Of a stretch of DNA of 15,968 bases, positions 6,609-14,113 are shown piece after piece (within the stretch, counting starts at the first letter, position 1; every line of letters begins with the position of its first letter). A program made the position numbers and the translations under genes. The notes under the pieces are model-generated. The model saw only the letters and a program-made list of their open reading frames with translations, ran no database searches and was not told the DNA's origin. This stretch comes from Desulfocapsa sulfexigens. GTDB taxonomy: Bacteria; Desulfobacterota; Desulfobulbia; Desulfobulbales; Desulfocapsaceae. The DNA is taken from assembly GCA_020721165.1 (NCBI GenBank), contig DYNG01000004.1, positions 1 through 15,968 of the forward strand. The letters are read 5' to 3'.

Positions 6609-8177
6609 TTATTCCTTGATGCTCGGCTTTTCAGGCCCAAGCGCCGGAAATATGACGAGGAAGGCCGTGCCCTGCTTTTTCTCACCGGACTGTTCGTCCG
6701 TCACCGGACTTTCCACCTCAATCCTGCCACCATGATCCTGAATAATGCCATAAGAAACCGAAAGACCAAGGCCGGTCCCTTTTCCGACCGATTTGGTGGT
6801 GAAAAAGGGATCAAAAATTTTGGCCCGGATCTTCTCGGGAATACCGTGACCGGTATCGCGGACTGTGGCCACCACCTCCTGGTGAATAGGGTCCAGGCGG
6901 GTTTGCAGAAAGAGATCGCCAGAACCATTTTTTTCCATGGCGTGATGGGCGTTGTTCACCAAGTTGACAAAAACCTGGCGCAATCGTTCGGTGTCACCGA
7001 CAATTGGGGGCAAATTGTCAGCCAACTGTGGATGGACGATGATATGATCCATGTTCAGAGAGTGCTGGGTCACAGCGATGACATCAAGCAGGATCTCATT
7101 GATCGCCACATTTTCACGGGCGCTTTCTGACTGCCGGGAAAATTTGAGCAGATCGGCAACAATTTTACGGCAGGCCTTGGTCTGTCGTTCAATGATGACC
7201 AGGTTCTGGCCCGGTTCACTGTCTGGAGTAAAGTCGTCCATCATCAACTGCGTATACCCAAGGATGACCCCCAGCGGAGTGTTGATCTCATGGGCAACCC
7301 CGGCCGCCATCTGGCCCACGGAAGCCATCTTTTCACTGGCCGCCAACTGCTCCATCATGGTTTTGATGCGGGTCAGATCCTTGCCGATCCCCTCACAACC
7401 AATAAACTGGTGCTCATCGTCATACACGGCGGTTGCCGAAAGCAGAACGGGAATGCCGCTGCCATCTGCTTTGGTCAACTCAACCTCCAGATCCTCGACA
7501 AATCCTTGGCCCAAGAGGGTCTCGTGGTAACTGACCAGCTCATCCTCATTGGTGAAGATATCAACCAGATTTAAGGTCGGTACCCCCTCGGGAGGATAAC
7601 CGAGCATGATAAATCCGGCGCTGTTCATGGTAAGCAGGTGATTCGAGACATCGCTGAAATAGACCATGTCTTTGGAATTATTAAACAGATTGCGAAATTT
7701 TTTCTCCGAGGCGGAAAGTTCCAGGGTGCGCTCCACCACCTTCTCTTCCAGATGCAGATTCATTTCCTGGAGTTGACCCGCCGCCACCCCCAATTGATCA
7801 TAGGCTTCTTTCAGGCTTTTCGCCTTGGTCCTGATGGCCTGATACCCCTCAATGCCTTTATGATAATAGATGGTAACGGCGGCCAGTGAAATCATGAGCA
7901 GGGTATTCACCCCGCCGGACACCGGAGAAATGGTCTGCCAGGCTTCCTGATTCCCTGTCAACAGGAGAATATGTTTGACCAGATGGCCAAGGGCCCGGGA
8001 GATGGCAAAGGAGGCCAGGGTCAGGCAGAAATAGAACAAAAAACCCCATAAAAAATTTTCCGGTTGCTTTTTGGTCAGCAACCAGGCGTAACGAAGGGCC
8101 AGAAAGGAAAAAATAATAATAAAAAAGGACCCCGTCATATCGGTGACAATAGCGGGGAACAGGGGCAGGTTGATCAT
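6609..8177 (-). CDS. membrane-bound PAS histidine kinase
   Basis: This 522-aa sensor kinase has three predicted membrane helices (about 14-35, 43-64 and 87-106), a coiled-coil-like stretch (about 118-158), a PAS domain (about 160-275), a HisKA domain with His296 in AAGVAHEINTPLG, and a complete ATPase domain: N box NLVNNAHHAM (405-414), G1 DTGHGIP (441-447), F box DPFFTTK (456-462) and G2 GKGTGLGLS (465-473). It is intact and should autophosphorylate. Its ATG overlaps the TGA of the preceding small membrane-protein gene in an ATGA arrangement, with GGAGGAGAA as ribosome-binding site, so the two are probably translationally coupled and the membrane protein may be part of the sensor. The receiver-only regulator follows. 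The stimulus is unknown. Confidence 0.93.
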   Translation of the reverse strand: MINLPLFPAIVTDMTGSFFIIIFSFLALRYAWLLTKKQPENFLWGFLFYFCLTLASFAISRALGHLVKHILLLTGNQEAWQTISPVSGGVNTLLMISLAAVTIYYHKGIEGYQAIRTKAKSLKEAYDQLGVAAGQLQEMNLHLEEKVVERTLELSASEKKFRNLFNNSKDMVYFSDVSNHLLTMNSAGFIMLGYPPEGVPTLNLVDIFTNEDELVSYHETLLGQGFVEDLEVELTKADGSGIPVLLSATAVYDDEHQFIGCEGIGKDLTRIKTMMEQLAASEKMASVGQMAAGVAHEINTPLGVILGYTQLMMDDFTPDSEPGQNLVIIERQTKACRKIVADLLKFSRQSESARENVAINEILLDVIAVTQHSLNMDHIIVHPQLADNLPPIVGDTERLRQVFVNLVNNAHHAMEKNGSGDLFLQTRLDPIHQEVVATVRDTGHGIPEKIRAKIFDPFFTTKSVGKGTGLGLSVSYGIIQDHGGRIEVESPVTDEQSGEKKQGTAFLVIFPALGPEKPSIKE

Positions 8178-8683
8178 TTCTCCTCCTCCCCTTCCGTACT
8201 GCGATAGAGTGCGCGCATCCCGAGAAAAAGGAAAAAAATGGCCGGCACGCTGAAGAGATGATCCAGGGTGGCCAGAAAATAAATGAGCTTGGTTGGAGAA
8301 AAGGGGCCTGCTATCTGGGAAGAAAAATAGCCGTCTGGACGAATGATGTCAGCATTGGCAATATGAAATCCCACCCAGTGGCCGGTAAAGGCATCAAGAT
8401 TCCAGAGAATCATCAGCACACAGAAGACCTGAAGATAGCGCCAGCCCTTCCCCGGAAAGGCGTTGCGGCCCACATCCCAGAAAAAATAGCCAAGAGCGGC
8501 GGCATAAAACAGGTGCGCCAACTGATGCACGAAAATCCCTTCCGGCGGCCCATGTGATTGCAGGGCCCAGGCCTGGTCGGGAACACAAAGCAGGGTCAAC
8601 GGCAACACCAAAACCGTCAAGATGAAAAATAATCGCAGTGGCATCGCGAAAAAGAGGAAGGAGTGAGTGATAACGGGTCGCAT
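8174..8683 (-). CDS. small histidine-rich membrane protein coupled to sensor kinase
   Basis: I do not recognise a named family. The 169-aa product has a signal-like segment ending QAWA (about 14-40) and three hydrophobic helices (about 49-71, 82-103 and 132-157). His53 and His57 (VHQLAH), His102 (FTGHW) and His142 (LDHLF) lie in or at these helices, an arrangement seen in heme- or quinone-binding membrane proteins, although no ligand is shown. From memory, similar proteins with an HQ-AH motif and a WN-DAF motif occur beside kinases in other Desulfobacterota and Geobacter relatives. It overlaps the kinase start by 4 bp, so a sensing-partner role is likely. The ATG at 8683 is one choice; the ATG at 8644 would give a more typical signal peptide. 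Neither has a good ribosome-binding site. The in-frame TTG at 8824 is upstream of the predicted transcription start. Confidence 0.75.
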   Translation of the reverse strand: MRPVITHSFLFFAMPLRLFFILTVLVLPLTLLCVPDQAWALQSHGPPEGIFVHQLAHLFYAAALGYFFWDVGRNAFPGKGWRYLQVFCVLMILWNLDAFTGHWVGFHIANADIIRPDGYFSSQIAGPFSPTKLIYFLATLDHLFSVPAIFFLFLGMRALYRSTEGEEEK

Positions 8684-8720
8684 TTCATTGACGAAAGAAA
8701 ATCTTATGACACTTCTTGTT

Positions 8721-8737
8721 ATGCACGAAGAGAGCCA
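8721..8737 (-). promoter_or_regulatory. sigma-54-type promoter for membrane protein/kinase operon
   Basis: The minus strand reads TGGCTCTCTTCGTGCAT. The invariant GG (8736-8735) and GC (8724-8723) have the exact sigma-54 spacing, and TGGC, the C at position 6 and TGCA match the consensus TGGCACG-N4-TTGCA. Transcription would begin near 8711, about 28 nt before the ATG at 8683. Its -24 box has the same TGGCTC variant as the site upstream of the TauE/SafE permease. The gene just upstream encodes a sigma-54 activator. Confidence 0.5.
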
Positions 8738-8800
8738 AAAAAGCAAATTTGTCGCAAAAAATAAAAGAGGATGGAATATAAGATAGTTACAGGCTAATGA

Positions 8801-8810
8801 GCGATATCGC
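8801..8810. promoter_or_regulatory. palindrome GCGATATCGC, possible activator site
   Basis: This perfect 10-bp palindrome lies about 90-99 bp upstream of the predicted sigma-54 start near 8711. The distance suits an NtrC-type enhancer site, but a 10-bp palindrome alone is weak evidence. Confidence 0.25.
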
Positions 8811-8862
8811 CCCTCACCAGGCAAGAAAAAAAGGGCTTGCCAAGCACTGTTTGATCTGCAAC

Positions 8863-8910
8863 AAAAAGGTTTCAGTGAAACATTCCGGTGTCAAAGGACA
8901 CTCCAGAATG
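8863..8910 (-). terminator. tandem inverted repeats after the NtrC gene: terminator and/or activator sites
   Basis: On the minus strand an imperfect hairpin (arms CATTC...GAATG with an inner GTGTC-CTTT-GACAC) spans 8910-8881. It is followed by GTTTC-ACT-GAAAC (8881-8869) and then a run of five T (8867-8863). Placed about 56 bp after the TGA of the sigma-54 regulator, it could be a weak intrinsic terminator. It is also about 160-200 bp upstream of the sigma-54-like start near 8711, so the dyads could be enhancer sites instead. The rest of the 8684-8965 gap shows no convincing gene. Confidence 0.4.
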
Positions 8911-8965
8911 CCGTATCGTCGTAGTTGTGAGACGGACAAGACGGGAACAGAGAAAGGAGGGGAGA

Positions 8966-10393
8966 TCAGGACACCCGGAAGGCATTGGCGTCAATGTCAT
9001 AACGACGGAGCAAGCGTTGGAAGGCCTGCCGTTCCATATCACTGGCCTTGGCCGCCGCTGACACATTGCCCTTCGTCATTTCCAGGCAACGACAGAGGTA
9101 GCTTTTGGTAAAAGGGGCGATCACCTGCTCTTTGGCCTGTCGGTAGGAAAGTTGGTAAACACAGTCTGGAATGGGGGACGATACACCTTCTCCCCTCACC
9201 CGGCTTTTTTCCTGGCCAGCCAGATCCTGAGGGGTAATGATCCCGTTGTCAGAAAGAAGCACGGCCCGGTTAATGGCATTTTGCAGCTGCCGCACATTCC
9301 CCTGCCACTCTCTGCGCATCAGGCACTGCAGGGCTTCAGGGCTTATCTCCATGCCCTCGCGCTCATATTCCCGCGCATACAACGCCAGAAAATGCTGGGC
9401 CAGCAGAGGGATGTCATCCCTGATCTCGGCCAGGGTCGGCAAGGTCACGGTCATCACATTGAGACGATAAAAAAGATCCTCACGGAATTCACCCCGGGCA
9501 ATCTTGGCCTCCAGATCCTGATTGGTGGCGGCCAAAACCCGGACATCCACCTTCAGGGTTTTGGTCTGTCCCAAAGGCTGAATCTCCTTCTCCTGGAGGA
9601 CCCGCAGCAACTTGGTCTGCAACCCCAAAGGAATATCCGCGATTTCGTCGAGAAAGATGGTCGAGCCCTCAGCCGCCAGAAAGAGACCGGTCTTATCCCG
9701 CTCCGCGCCGGTAAAGGCGCCCTTGCAGTAGCCAAAGAGCTCGCTCTCCAGGATCTGTTCCGGCAGGGCCGGACAGTTGACCACGATCATCTTTTTCTCG
9801 GCCCGTTTACTCATGGCATGAATGGTCCGGGCGGCCACCTCCTTGCCTGTCCCGGATTCCCCGCGAATAAGCACCGTGGCGTCACTTTTGCCCAGGCGGG
9901 CCAGCAGGGCAATCGCTTTCTGCAAGGGGGGCGATTGACCGATAAAACCGGTAACCGCGCTACCACTGAGTAAGCGCTGCTGCAGGCGGAAATTTTCTCG
10001 TAACAGGAAGGTTCTCTCCAGAGCCCGCCGGACCACCTGGCTGATCTTATTATTATCAAATGGTTTTTCAAAAAAATCGTACGCACCATCTTTGAGGGCT
10101 CCCACCGCCATCTCAATGGTGCCATACCCGGTCATGACGATCGTGCTGATGGTGGGATCAATGGCGGTAATGGCTTGCAGCAGAGCGATGCCATCCATAT
10201 CAGGCATAATAATGTCGGTGAGAACTACATCAGGTTCCCAGCTTTTGACCAGTTCCAGGGCCTTGACGCTGGAACTGGTCAGAGCCACTTCGCAGGCGCA
10301 TTTTTTCGAGAGGACCTTTTTGAGCAGATCAAGAAGATCCTGTTCATCATCAACGATGAGCAATTTTTTTAGCGGCGCTGATTCATCAGTCAT
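8966..10393 (-). CDS. NtrC-family sigma-54-dependent response regulator
   Basis: This 475-aa protein has the full three-domain layout. The receiver (about 9-125) has Asp15/Asp16, phosphoacceptor Asp60 (VVLTDIIMPDMDG), Thr88 and Lys110. The AAA+ domain (about 150-375) has Walker A GESGTGKE (178-185), the sigma-54-contacting GAFTGA loop (225-230), Walker B TIFLDEI (245-251) and a C-terminal WQGNVRQL motif. The Fis-type helix-turn-helix lies at about 438-470 (TKGNVSAAAKASDMERQAFQ). It should remodel sigma-54 RNA polymerase at enhancer-dependent promoters. It starts 5 bp after the phosphatase stop, with AAGGAT as ribosome-binding site inside that gene's end, so the two share a transcript. No kinase is immediately adjacent in the same operon; the kinase and relay genes just downstream are candidate partners, and the two sigma-54-like promoters in the window are candidate targets. 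Confidence 0.95.
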   Translation of the reverse strand: MTDESAPLKKLLIVDDEQDLLDLLKKVLSKKCACEVALTSSSVKALELVKSWEPDVVLTDIIMPDMDGIALLQAITAIDPTISTIVMTGYGTIEMAVGALKDGAYDFFEKPFDNNKISQVVRRALERTFLLRENFRLQQRLLSGSAVTGFIGQSPPLQKAIALLARLGKSDATVLIRGESGTGKEVAARTIHAMSKRAEKKMIVVNCPALPEQILESELFGYCKGAFTGAERDKTGLFLAAEGSTIFLDEIADIPLGLQTKLLRVLQEKEIQPLGQTKTLKVDVRVLAATNQDLEAKIARGEFREDLFYRLNVMTVTLPTLAEIRDDIPLLAQHFLALYAREYEREGMEISPEALQCLMRREWQGNVRQLQNAINRAVLLSDNGIITPQDLAGQEKSRVRGEGVSSPIPDCVYQLSYRQAKEQVIAPFTKSYLCRCLEMTKGNVSAAAKASDMERQAFQRLLRRYDIDANAFRVS

Positions 10394-10398
10394 ACGGC

Positions 10399-11442
10399 TT
10401 ATCCTTGCGGCTCCTTGATCATGGCCTGAAAATACTGCTGCACAAAACGGCCGGAAATGGTGTCAAAAATTGAAAACTGAAGCCCCGCCACTGGTGGAAA
10501 GACTCCGGTCAGGGCCAGAAAGACCGTTCGTGAACACTCGGCCACCGAGGCTCGTAATCTCTCTCGCTCCTCTGCCTCAAGACCAGCACGACAGCGCAGT
10601 GGACGATGGGTATGAAGCAGACAACGGGCGCCATCCACCAGCAAGGGGCAGGAGAGAGGCTCCGTCACCGCCATCTGCAACACCACGGCCCGCTGTTCGC
10701 CTCCCTCTTCCGTCGGCGCCATTTGCTTGAGACTGCACGACCAGGCGCAGGCCCGCTCCATGGCCGCCGCCCGCTGTTCCCGGGTGAGTTTCCGGTTCAG
10801 GGCGTGACTGAGGGCCACGGCCTCAATCAGATCCATGGTAAAAAAATCATGGCAAATGGTGGCGGCATCGAGGGCCTGTGGATCACCTCCTCGCGCTTTC
10901 ATCAGGCTGTCAGCCTCATCGAGAAGCTCTGCGTATTCCTTGAAAAAAGGGTGCAGATCCACGGTCTCTTTCTCTTCCAGGGTGGGTTCCCGCGCCTCCA
11001 GCTCTCCCTGCTGTTTTCCGTATTTGCGCAGGAGTTGCCACTGACTGTAACTGCCCGGGGAAACCCGGACGGATTTGAGTTTTTTTTCTGTCAGTTTCAG
11101 CCCCAGGCCGCGCCGCAAAAGATAGGCAGAGACAAAGGTGCCAGTCCGCCCCAGGCCATGCCGGCAGTGAATCAGGATTTTTTTCTTCAGATAGAGGGCC
11201 TCATCGAGCCAGTCCAGGGCCTGCTCCATCCTCTCCAAATCCGGAGCGCACTCATCGGCCACCGGCAGGTAATACACCTCAAACCCGGACTGCTGCTCGA
11301 TCTGGTGCAGGTCACAAAATTCGCCGCAGAGATTGACAATGGCGTCAATTCCCTGGGCGGCAATCGCATCAAGATCCTCGTACGACGAGGGGGCCGAACC
11401 AACCGCAAGTTGCCTGGTCAGCCAGGTGAGAGTATATGCCAT
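10399..11442 (-). CDS. dual-specificity-type protein phosphatase with Cys-rich YkgJ-like C-terminus
   Basis: This is a 347-aa protein. Residues 1-145 form a cysteine phosphatase of the dual-specificity/atypical type, with P-loop IHCRHGLGRTG (Cys93, Arg99) and a likely general-acid Asp63 in PVADE. The C-terminal half (about 160-347) contains CPLLVDGARCLLHTHRPLRC (265-284), which resembles the second half of the YkgJ-type CxxCxxxC metal-binding family (CPfL...C..Y..RP..CR). Further Cys at 197, 232 and 236 could complete a metal or Fe-S site. That assignment is tentative because the usual N-terminal Cys cluster of YkgJ is not clear. I chose the ATG at 11442, after GAGGGAAG; an in-frame ATG at 11472 lies inside the terminal repeat of the 123-bp element. 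The PEP-synthase-like phosphotransferase is upstream and the sigma-54 regulator 5 bp downstream. A kinase/phosphatase pairing is inferred. Confidence 0.83.
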   Translation of the reverse strand: MAYTLTWLTRQLAVGSAPSSYEDLDAIAAQGIDAIVNLCGEFCDLHQIEQQSGFEVYYLPVADECAPDLERMEQALDWLDEALYLKKKILIHCRHGLGRTGTFVSAYLLRRGLGLKLTEKKLKSVRVSPGSYSQWQLLRKYGKQQGELEAREPTLEEKETVDLHPFFKEYAELLDEADSLMKARGGDPQALDAATICHDFFTMDLIEAVALSHALNRKLTREQRAAAMERACAWSCSLKQMAPTEEGGEQRAVVLQMAVTEPLSCPLLVDGARCLLHTHRPLRCRAGLEAEERERLRASVAECSRTVFLALTGVFPPVAGLQFSIFDTISGRFVQQYFQAMIKEPQG

Positions 11443-11459
11443 TCTGTTCTTCCCTCTTA

Positions 11460-11582
11460 TTCCAATTCGCATTCAAGCCGTCTCATTCGTCGGCTACACT
11501 GCATTGCTCTTCACCGTACTCCTTGTACTGCTTCGTTGCCATTCGCTTGCCTTCTCGGTGACAACTTGAATGCGAATTGGAA
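11460..11582. repeat. 123-bp MITE-like element with 18-bp perfect terminal inverted repeats
   Basis: TTCCAATTCGCATTCAAG (11460-11477) is the exact reverse complement of 11565-11582. The element is flanked by TTA at 11457-11459 and TTA at 11583-11585, which looks like a 3-bp target duplication. The right TTA is also the TAA stop of the phosphotransferase gene on the minus strand, so the insertion would have left the stop intact. The element fills the gap between two genes. Only one copy is in this window, so mobility cannot be shown from here. Confidence 0.7.
11483..11542 (-). other. possible 19-codon micro-ORF inside the repeat element
   Basis: ATG to TGA on the minus strand encodes MATKQYKEYGEEQCSVADE. 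An AAGG sits 7 nt before the ATG. The peptide is hydrophilic with normal-looking codons. It may be chance, since the same DNA is also open on the plus strand. It is worth checking only if other copies of the element keep the frame. Confidence 0.15.
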
Positions 11583-14075
11583 TTAATCAGCAACCGCCAG
11601 AAAATTATCCACAAATTGACTGACATCCTCCGGCTTATGGAGGGTCAGATCCAGCAGTCGCGTCCCTCCCAGCAAACGACCCAGAGTCCGCAATCGGGCT
11701 TCCATATCCGGGGCCGTCACACCAGCAACCCTGGCATCAAGCAGATCCCCGCTGATTTCGACCTGAAAATCAGCGCGGGTCAGGATGGTACGAAGAAAAT
11801 CAAGGCGCAGCAGGCGACCAGAAAAATCGGCGCCACCGCCAGAAAACCGAAACTGACAATAGTTGCTGGCCCGATCCGATCCGCAAAGGGCATCCACCAA
11901 GGTGAAATGATAGCCAAAACGCATAATCAGATGTACGAAATCGGCCCCCAGGACGGCATAACTGGCAAAATCAGCGGCATCACTGCTGGTGATGCCATCG
12001 GCGAGACTCAATTCGCCAAATCGTTTCCAATCGAAATGGGCCCGATCCTGCCATTGAATCGACGAGTGCGTCAAGCCATGCCATAAGGCCAGAAAGGGCA
12101 GAGAGGCGATCTGATCAAGTCCGATTTTCTCCTGTTGTTGACCAGGCATGGGCAAGAAGCCGCCACCCACATCAACGACAAAGATATCAAAAGGAAGGTT
12201 AGAGAGCAATTTTTTCCTGCCACCGGCCCGATTTCCCAGACCGTCGCCCAGTGAAAACATGCTTCGGACTGCCTGTTCATGCGCGAAACGGATGATATCA
12301 TGGAAAGAACGACACGATTCCGGGGCAAAATCGCGGGCCTGCGGATTAAGCAAATGGAGCGGGGTAATCGTATCGAGCAGTTGCCGTAAGCGACGGTAAA
12401 AAGGCAGGTCTTTCTGCACTTCATGGAGGGGTTTTCTGGTCAGTTGCGCCAGCAGATCGCCCCGGTACACCGTCCTGCTCTCACCATCCATGGTGATCAT
12501 TTCTCCCTGCTGGAGCCATTGCTGCGCCGCCGGTAAGCCACAGAGCAAGGGGATGCCAAATTCCCGACAGACGGTCGAAAAATGACCGGCCACACTCCCC
12601 AGTTCAGCCAATACCCCGCTGACCCGGTCAAGCGCCTGGACAAATGCGGGCAGGGTTTCACGAATAACGAGAATAGCGCCAGACGGCGTCAGTTCAAGGG
12701 GATGGGCGGCGTCCACACAATAGACCCTTCCCGAAGCCTGCCCGGCAGCGGCCATAATCCCCCCTTCAAAAAGAGGGCGCTCAGTGACCGAAATTGTTTC
12801 GCGGTCGCGATTATTCGCTGGGGGCTGGATGCGCAAAGGACGACACTGGAGATAGACGATCTGCCCCTCTGCCCCCACCGCCCATTCAATGTCCTGGGGG
12901 GCGCCCTGTTGTTCTTCAATTTTCCAGGCCGTCTGGGCAAGTTCGGCCACCTGGCTTGCGGTCAATATGTCAGATCCCGAACCACGGCCCCCTCCATCCC
13001 CATCGGGCCCCAGGGGCTGATCCGGCTTTTTTTCCACCAGAATCTGTTCGGGAATGACCCGGCCGCTGACCAGCGCCTCTCCCTCTCCTGCCACGGCATG
13101 AATCGTCAGGATATGGGAAGACAATCCTGCCGGATCACGGGTGTACACCACGCCACTGGCCCGGGCGTCCACCATGGCCACCACCATCACCGCCATCGGG
13201 CTCTCTTCGTCGCTCAAGCCGCAATGAAGACGATAGGCCAGGGCCGCTGACGAATACTTGCTGGCAATCACGGCAAGATAAGAGGCCAGGAGCGCCTCCT
13301 TTTCCACATGGAGAAGAGTGGTATACTGACCGGCAAACGAACATTCTCCGTCTTCACCCACAGCGCTGCTGCGCACGGCCACTCGCAGAGGCTGCCCCTC
13401 TGGTCCCGGGGGGGAGGAGGCGGCCAGGGCCGTGTGGGCGCTGAGAATGGCCTCGGCAATGGCAGGTGGAATTTCCGCCTCAAGAATCAGGCGTCTCAAT
13501 TCCTGCGAGACCGACTCCACGAGTCCAGGATCACCAAGCTCAAGCGATGCCAGAACGGTATTGATCCGGCGGCGGAGGTCATTATACTCCAGAAGATAGT
13601 GACAGCTGTTGACGGTAATGACAAATCCGGGGGGAACCGGCAGGTGCAAGGAGGTCTTCAACTCCATCAAAGCGCTGCTTTTTCCGCCAACCAGGGAGGA
13701 GGGACACGGGATTCCGGCAAGGGAGAGAACAAAGGGCGGCCCACAATCCAGAGCCGGAGGAGCGAGCAGCAGTTTCCCATAAAAATCACATTTTCGGTAA
13801 TACTCCCGCAAGGTGACAAAAGAGGTCGGCGCCATTCTCTCCAGGCTGGTGACCATGCCGCCCACACTGGTTGACAGGGCCTCATAGCGCGCCGCTATCC
13901 GGCAGAAATCCTCTTTTTTCCCCTGATAATAGAGGGCCTCCAGCGCTGCCATCCGCTCATGGCTCTCACTGTCAAAGACCAGCAGCTCACGAAAGGCCTC
14001 GTAGGTTGCCCGCAGAACCACGCCCGGGGCAAAAAGCCGATAAGTCCAGTATTTCAGCAGGGTGTTGACAAACAT
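11583..14075 (-). CDS. PEP-synthase-like phosphotransferase with novel C-terminal domain
   Basis: This 830-aa protein has an N-terminal helical region (about 1-110) that I do not recognise. A PPDK/PEP-synthase ATP-binding domain follows (about 125-415), with VGGKSSALMEL (129-139), PVPPGFVIT (146-154), VAVRSSAVGEDGECSFAGQY (232-251), SGVVYTRDP (307-315) and DIEWAV...LQCRPL (395-414). The swivelling phosphohistidine domain (about 440-545) has GSVAGHFSTVCREFGIPLLCG (from 493), with His498 in the catalytic position. The rest (about 590-830) does not look like the PEP/pyruvate TIM barrel, and total length matches PEP synthase only by coincidence. ATP is therefore probably used to phosphorylate His498 and then an unknown acceptor, as rifampin phosphotransferase does with its own acceptor domain. 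The ATG at 14075 has GGAGGG 7 nt upstream; a GTG at 14093 is less likely. A phosphatase gene follows. Confidence 0.85.
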   Translation of the reverse strand: MFVNTLLKYWTYRLFAPGVVLRATYEAFRELLVFDSESHERMAALEALYYQGKKEDFCRIAARYEALSTSVGGMVTSLERMAPTSFVTLREYYRKCDFYGKLLLAPPALDCGPPFVLSLAGIPCPSSLVGGKSSALMELKTSLHLPVPPGFVITVNSCHYLLEYNDLRRRINTVLASLELGDPGLVESVSQELRRLILEAEIPPAIAEAILSAHTALAASSPPGPEGQPLRVAVRSSAVGEDGECSFAGQYTTLLHVEKEALLASYLAVIASKYSSAALAYRLHCGLSDEESPMAVMVVAMVDARASGVVYTRDPAGLSSHILTIHAVAGEGEALVSGRVIPEQILVEKKPDQPLGPDGDGGGRGSGSDILTASQVAELAQTAWKIEEQQGAPQDIEWAVGAEGQIVYLQCRPLRIQPPANNRDRETISVTERPLFEGGIMAAAGQASGRVYCVDAAHPLELTPSGAILVIRETLPAFVQALDRVSGVLAELGSVAGHFSTVCREFGIPLLCGLPAAQQWLQQGEMITMDGESRTVYRGDLLAQLTRKPLHEVQKDLPFYRRLRQLLDTITPLHLLNPQARDFAPESCRSFHDIIRFAHEQAVRSMFSLGDGLGNRAGGRKKLLSNLPFDIFVVDVGGGFLPMPGQQQEKIGLDQIASLPFLALWHGLTHSSIQWQDRAHFDWKRFGELSLADGITSSDAADFASYAVLGADFVHLIMRFGYHFTLVDALCGSDRASNYCQFRFSGGGADFSGRLLRLDFLRTILTRADFQVEISGDLLDARVAGVTAPDMEARLRTLGRLLGGTRLLDLTLHKPEDVSQFVDNFLAVAD

Positions 14076-14113
14076 GTCCAAACCCTCCGGCACCGGGCTG
14101 GCTGTTCGCTCTT

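Noticed and set aside
8797..9111. 104-codon plus-strand frame in the gap before the NtrC gene
   Set aside because: Its second half is antisense to the regulator's DNA-binding domain, it is very basic with no motif, and no clear ribosome-binding site precedes it.
11460..11582. Integron attC site
   Set aside because: The ends are perfect 18-bp repeats, without the short RYYYAAC/GTTRRRY core boxes or the unpaired bases of attC sites.
11583..14093. GTG start at 14093 for the phosphotransferase
   Set aside because: The ATG at 14075 has GGAGGG at ideal spacing, and the extra six codons contain that ribosome-binding site.
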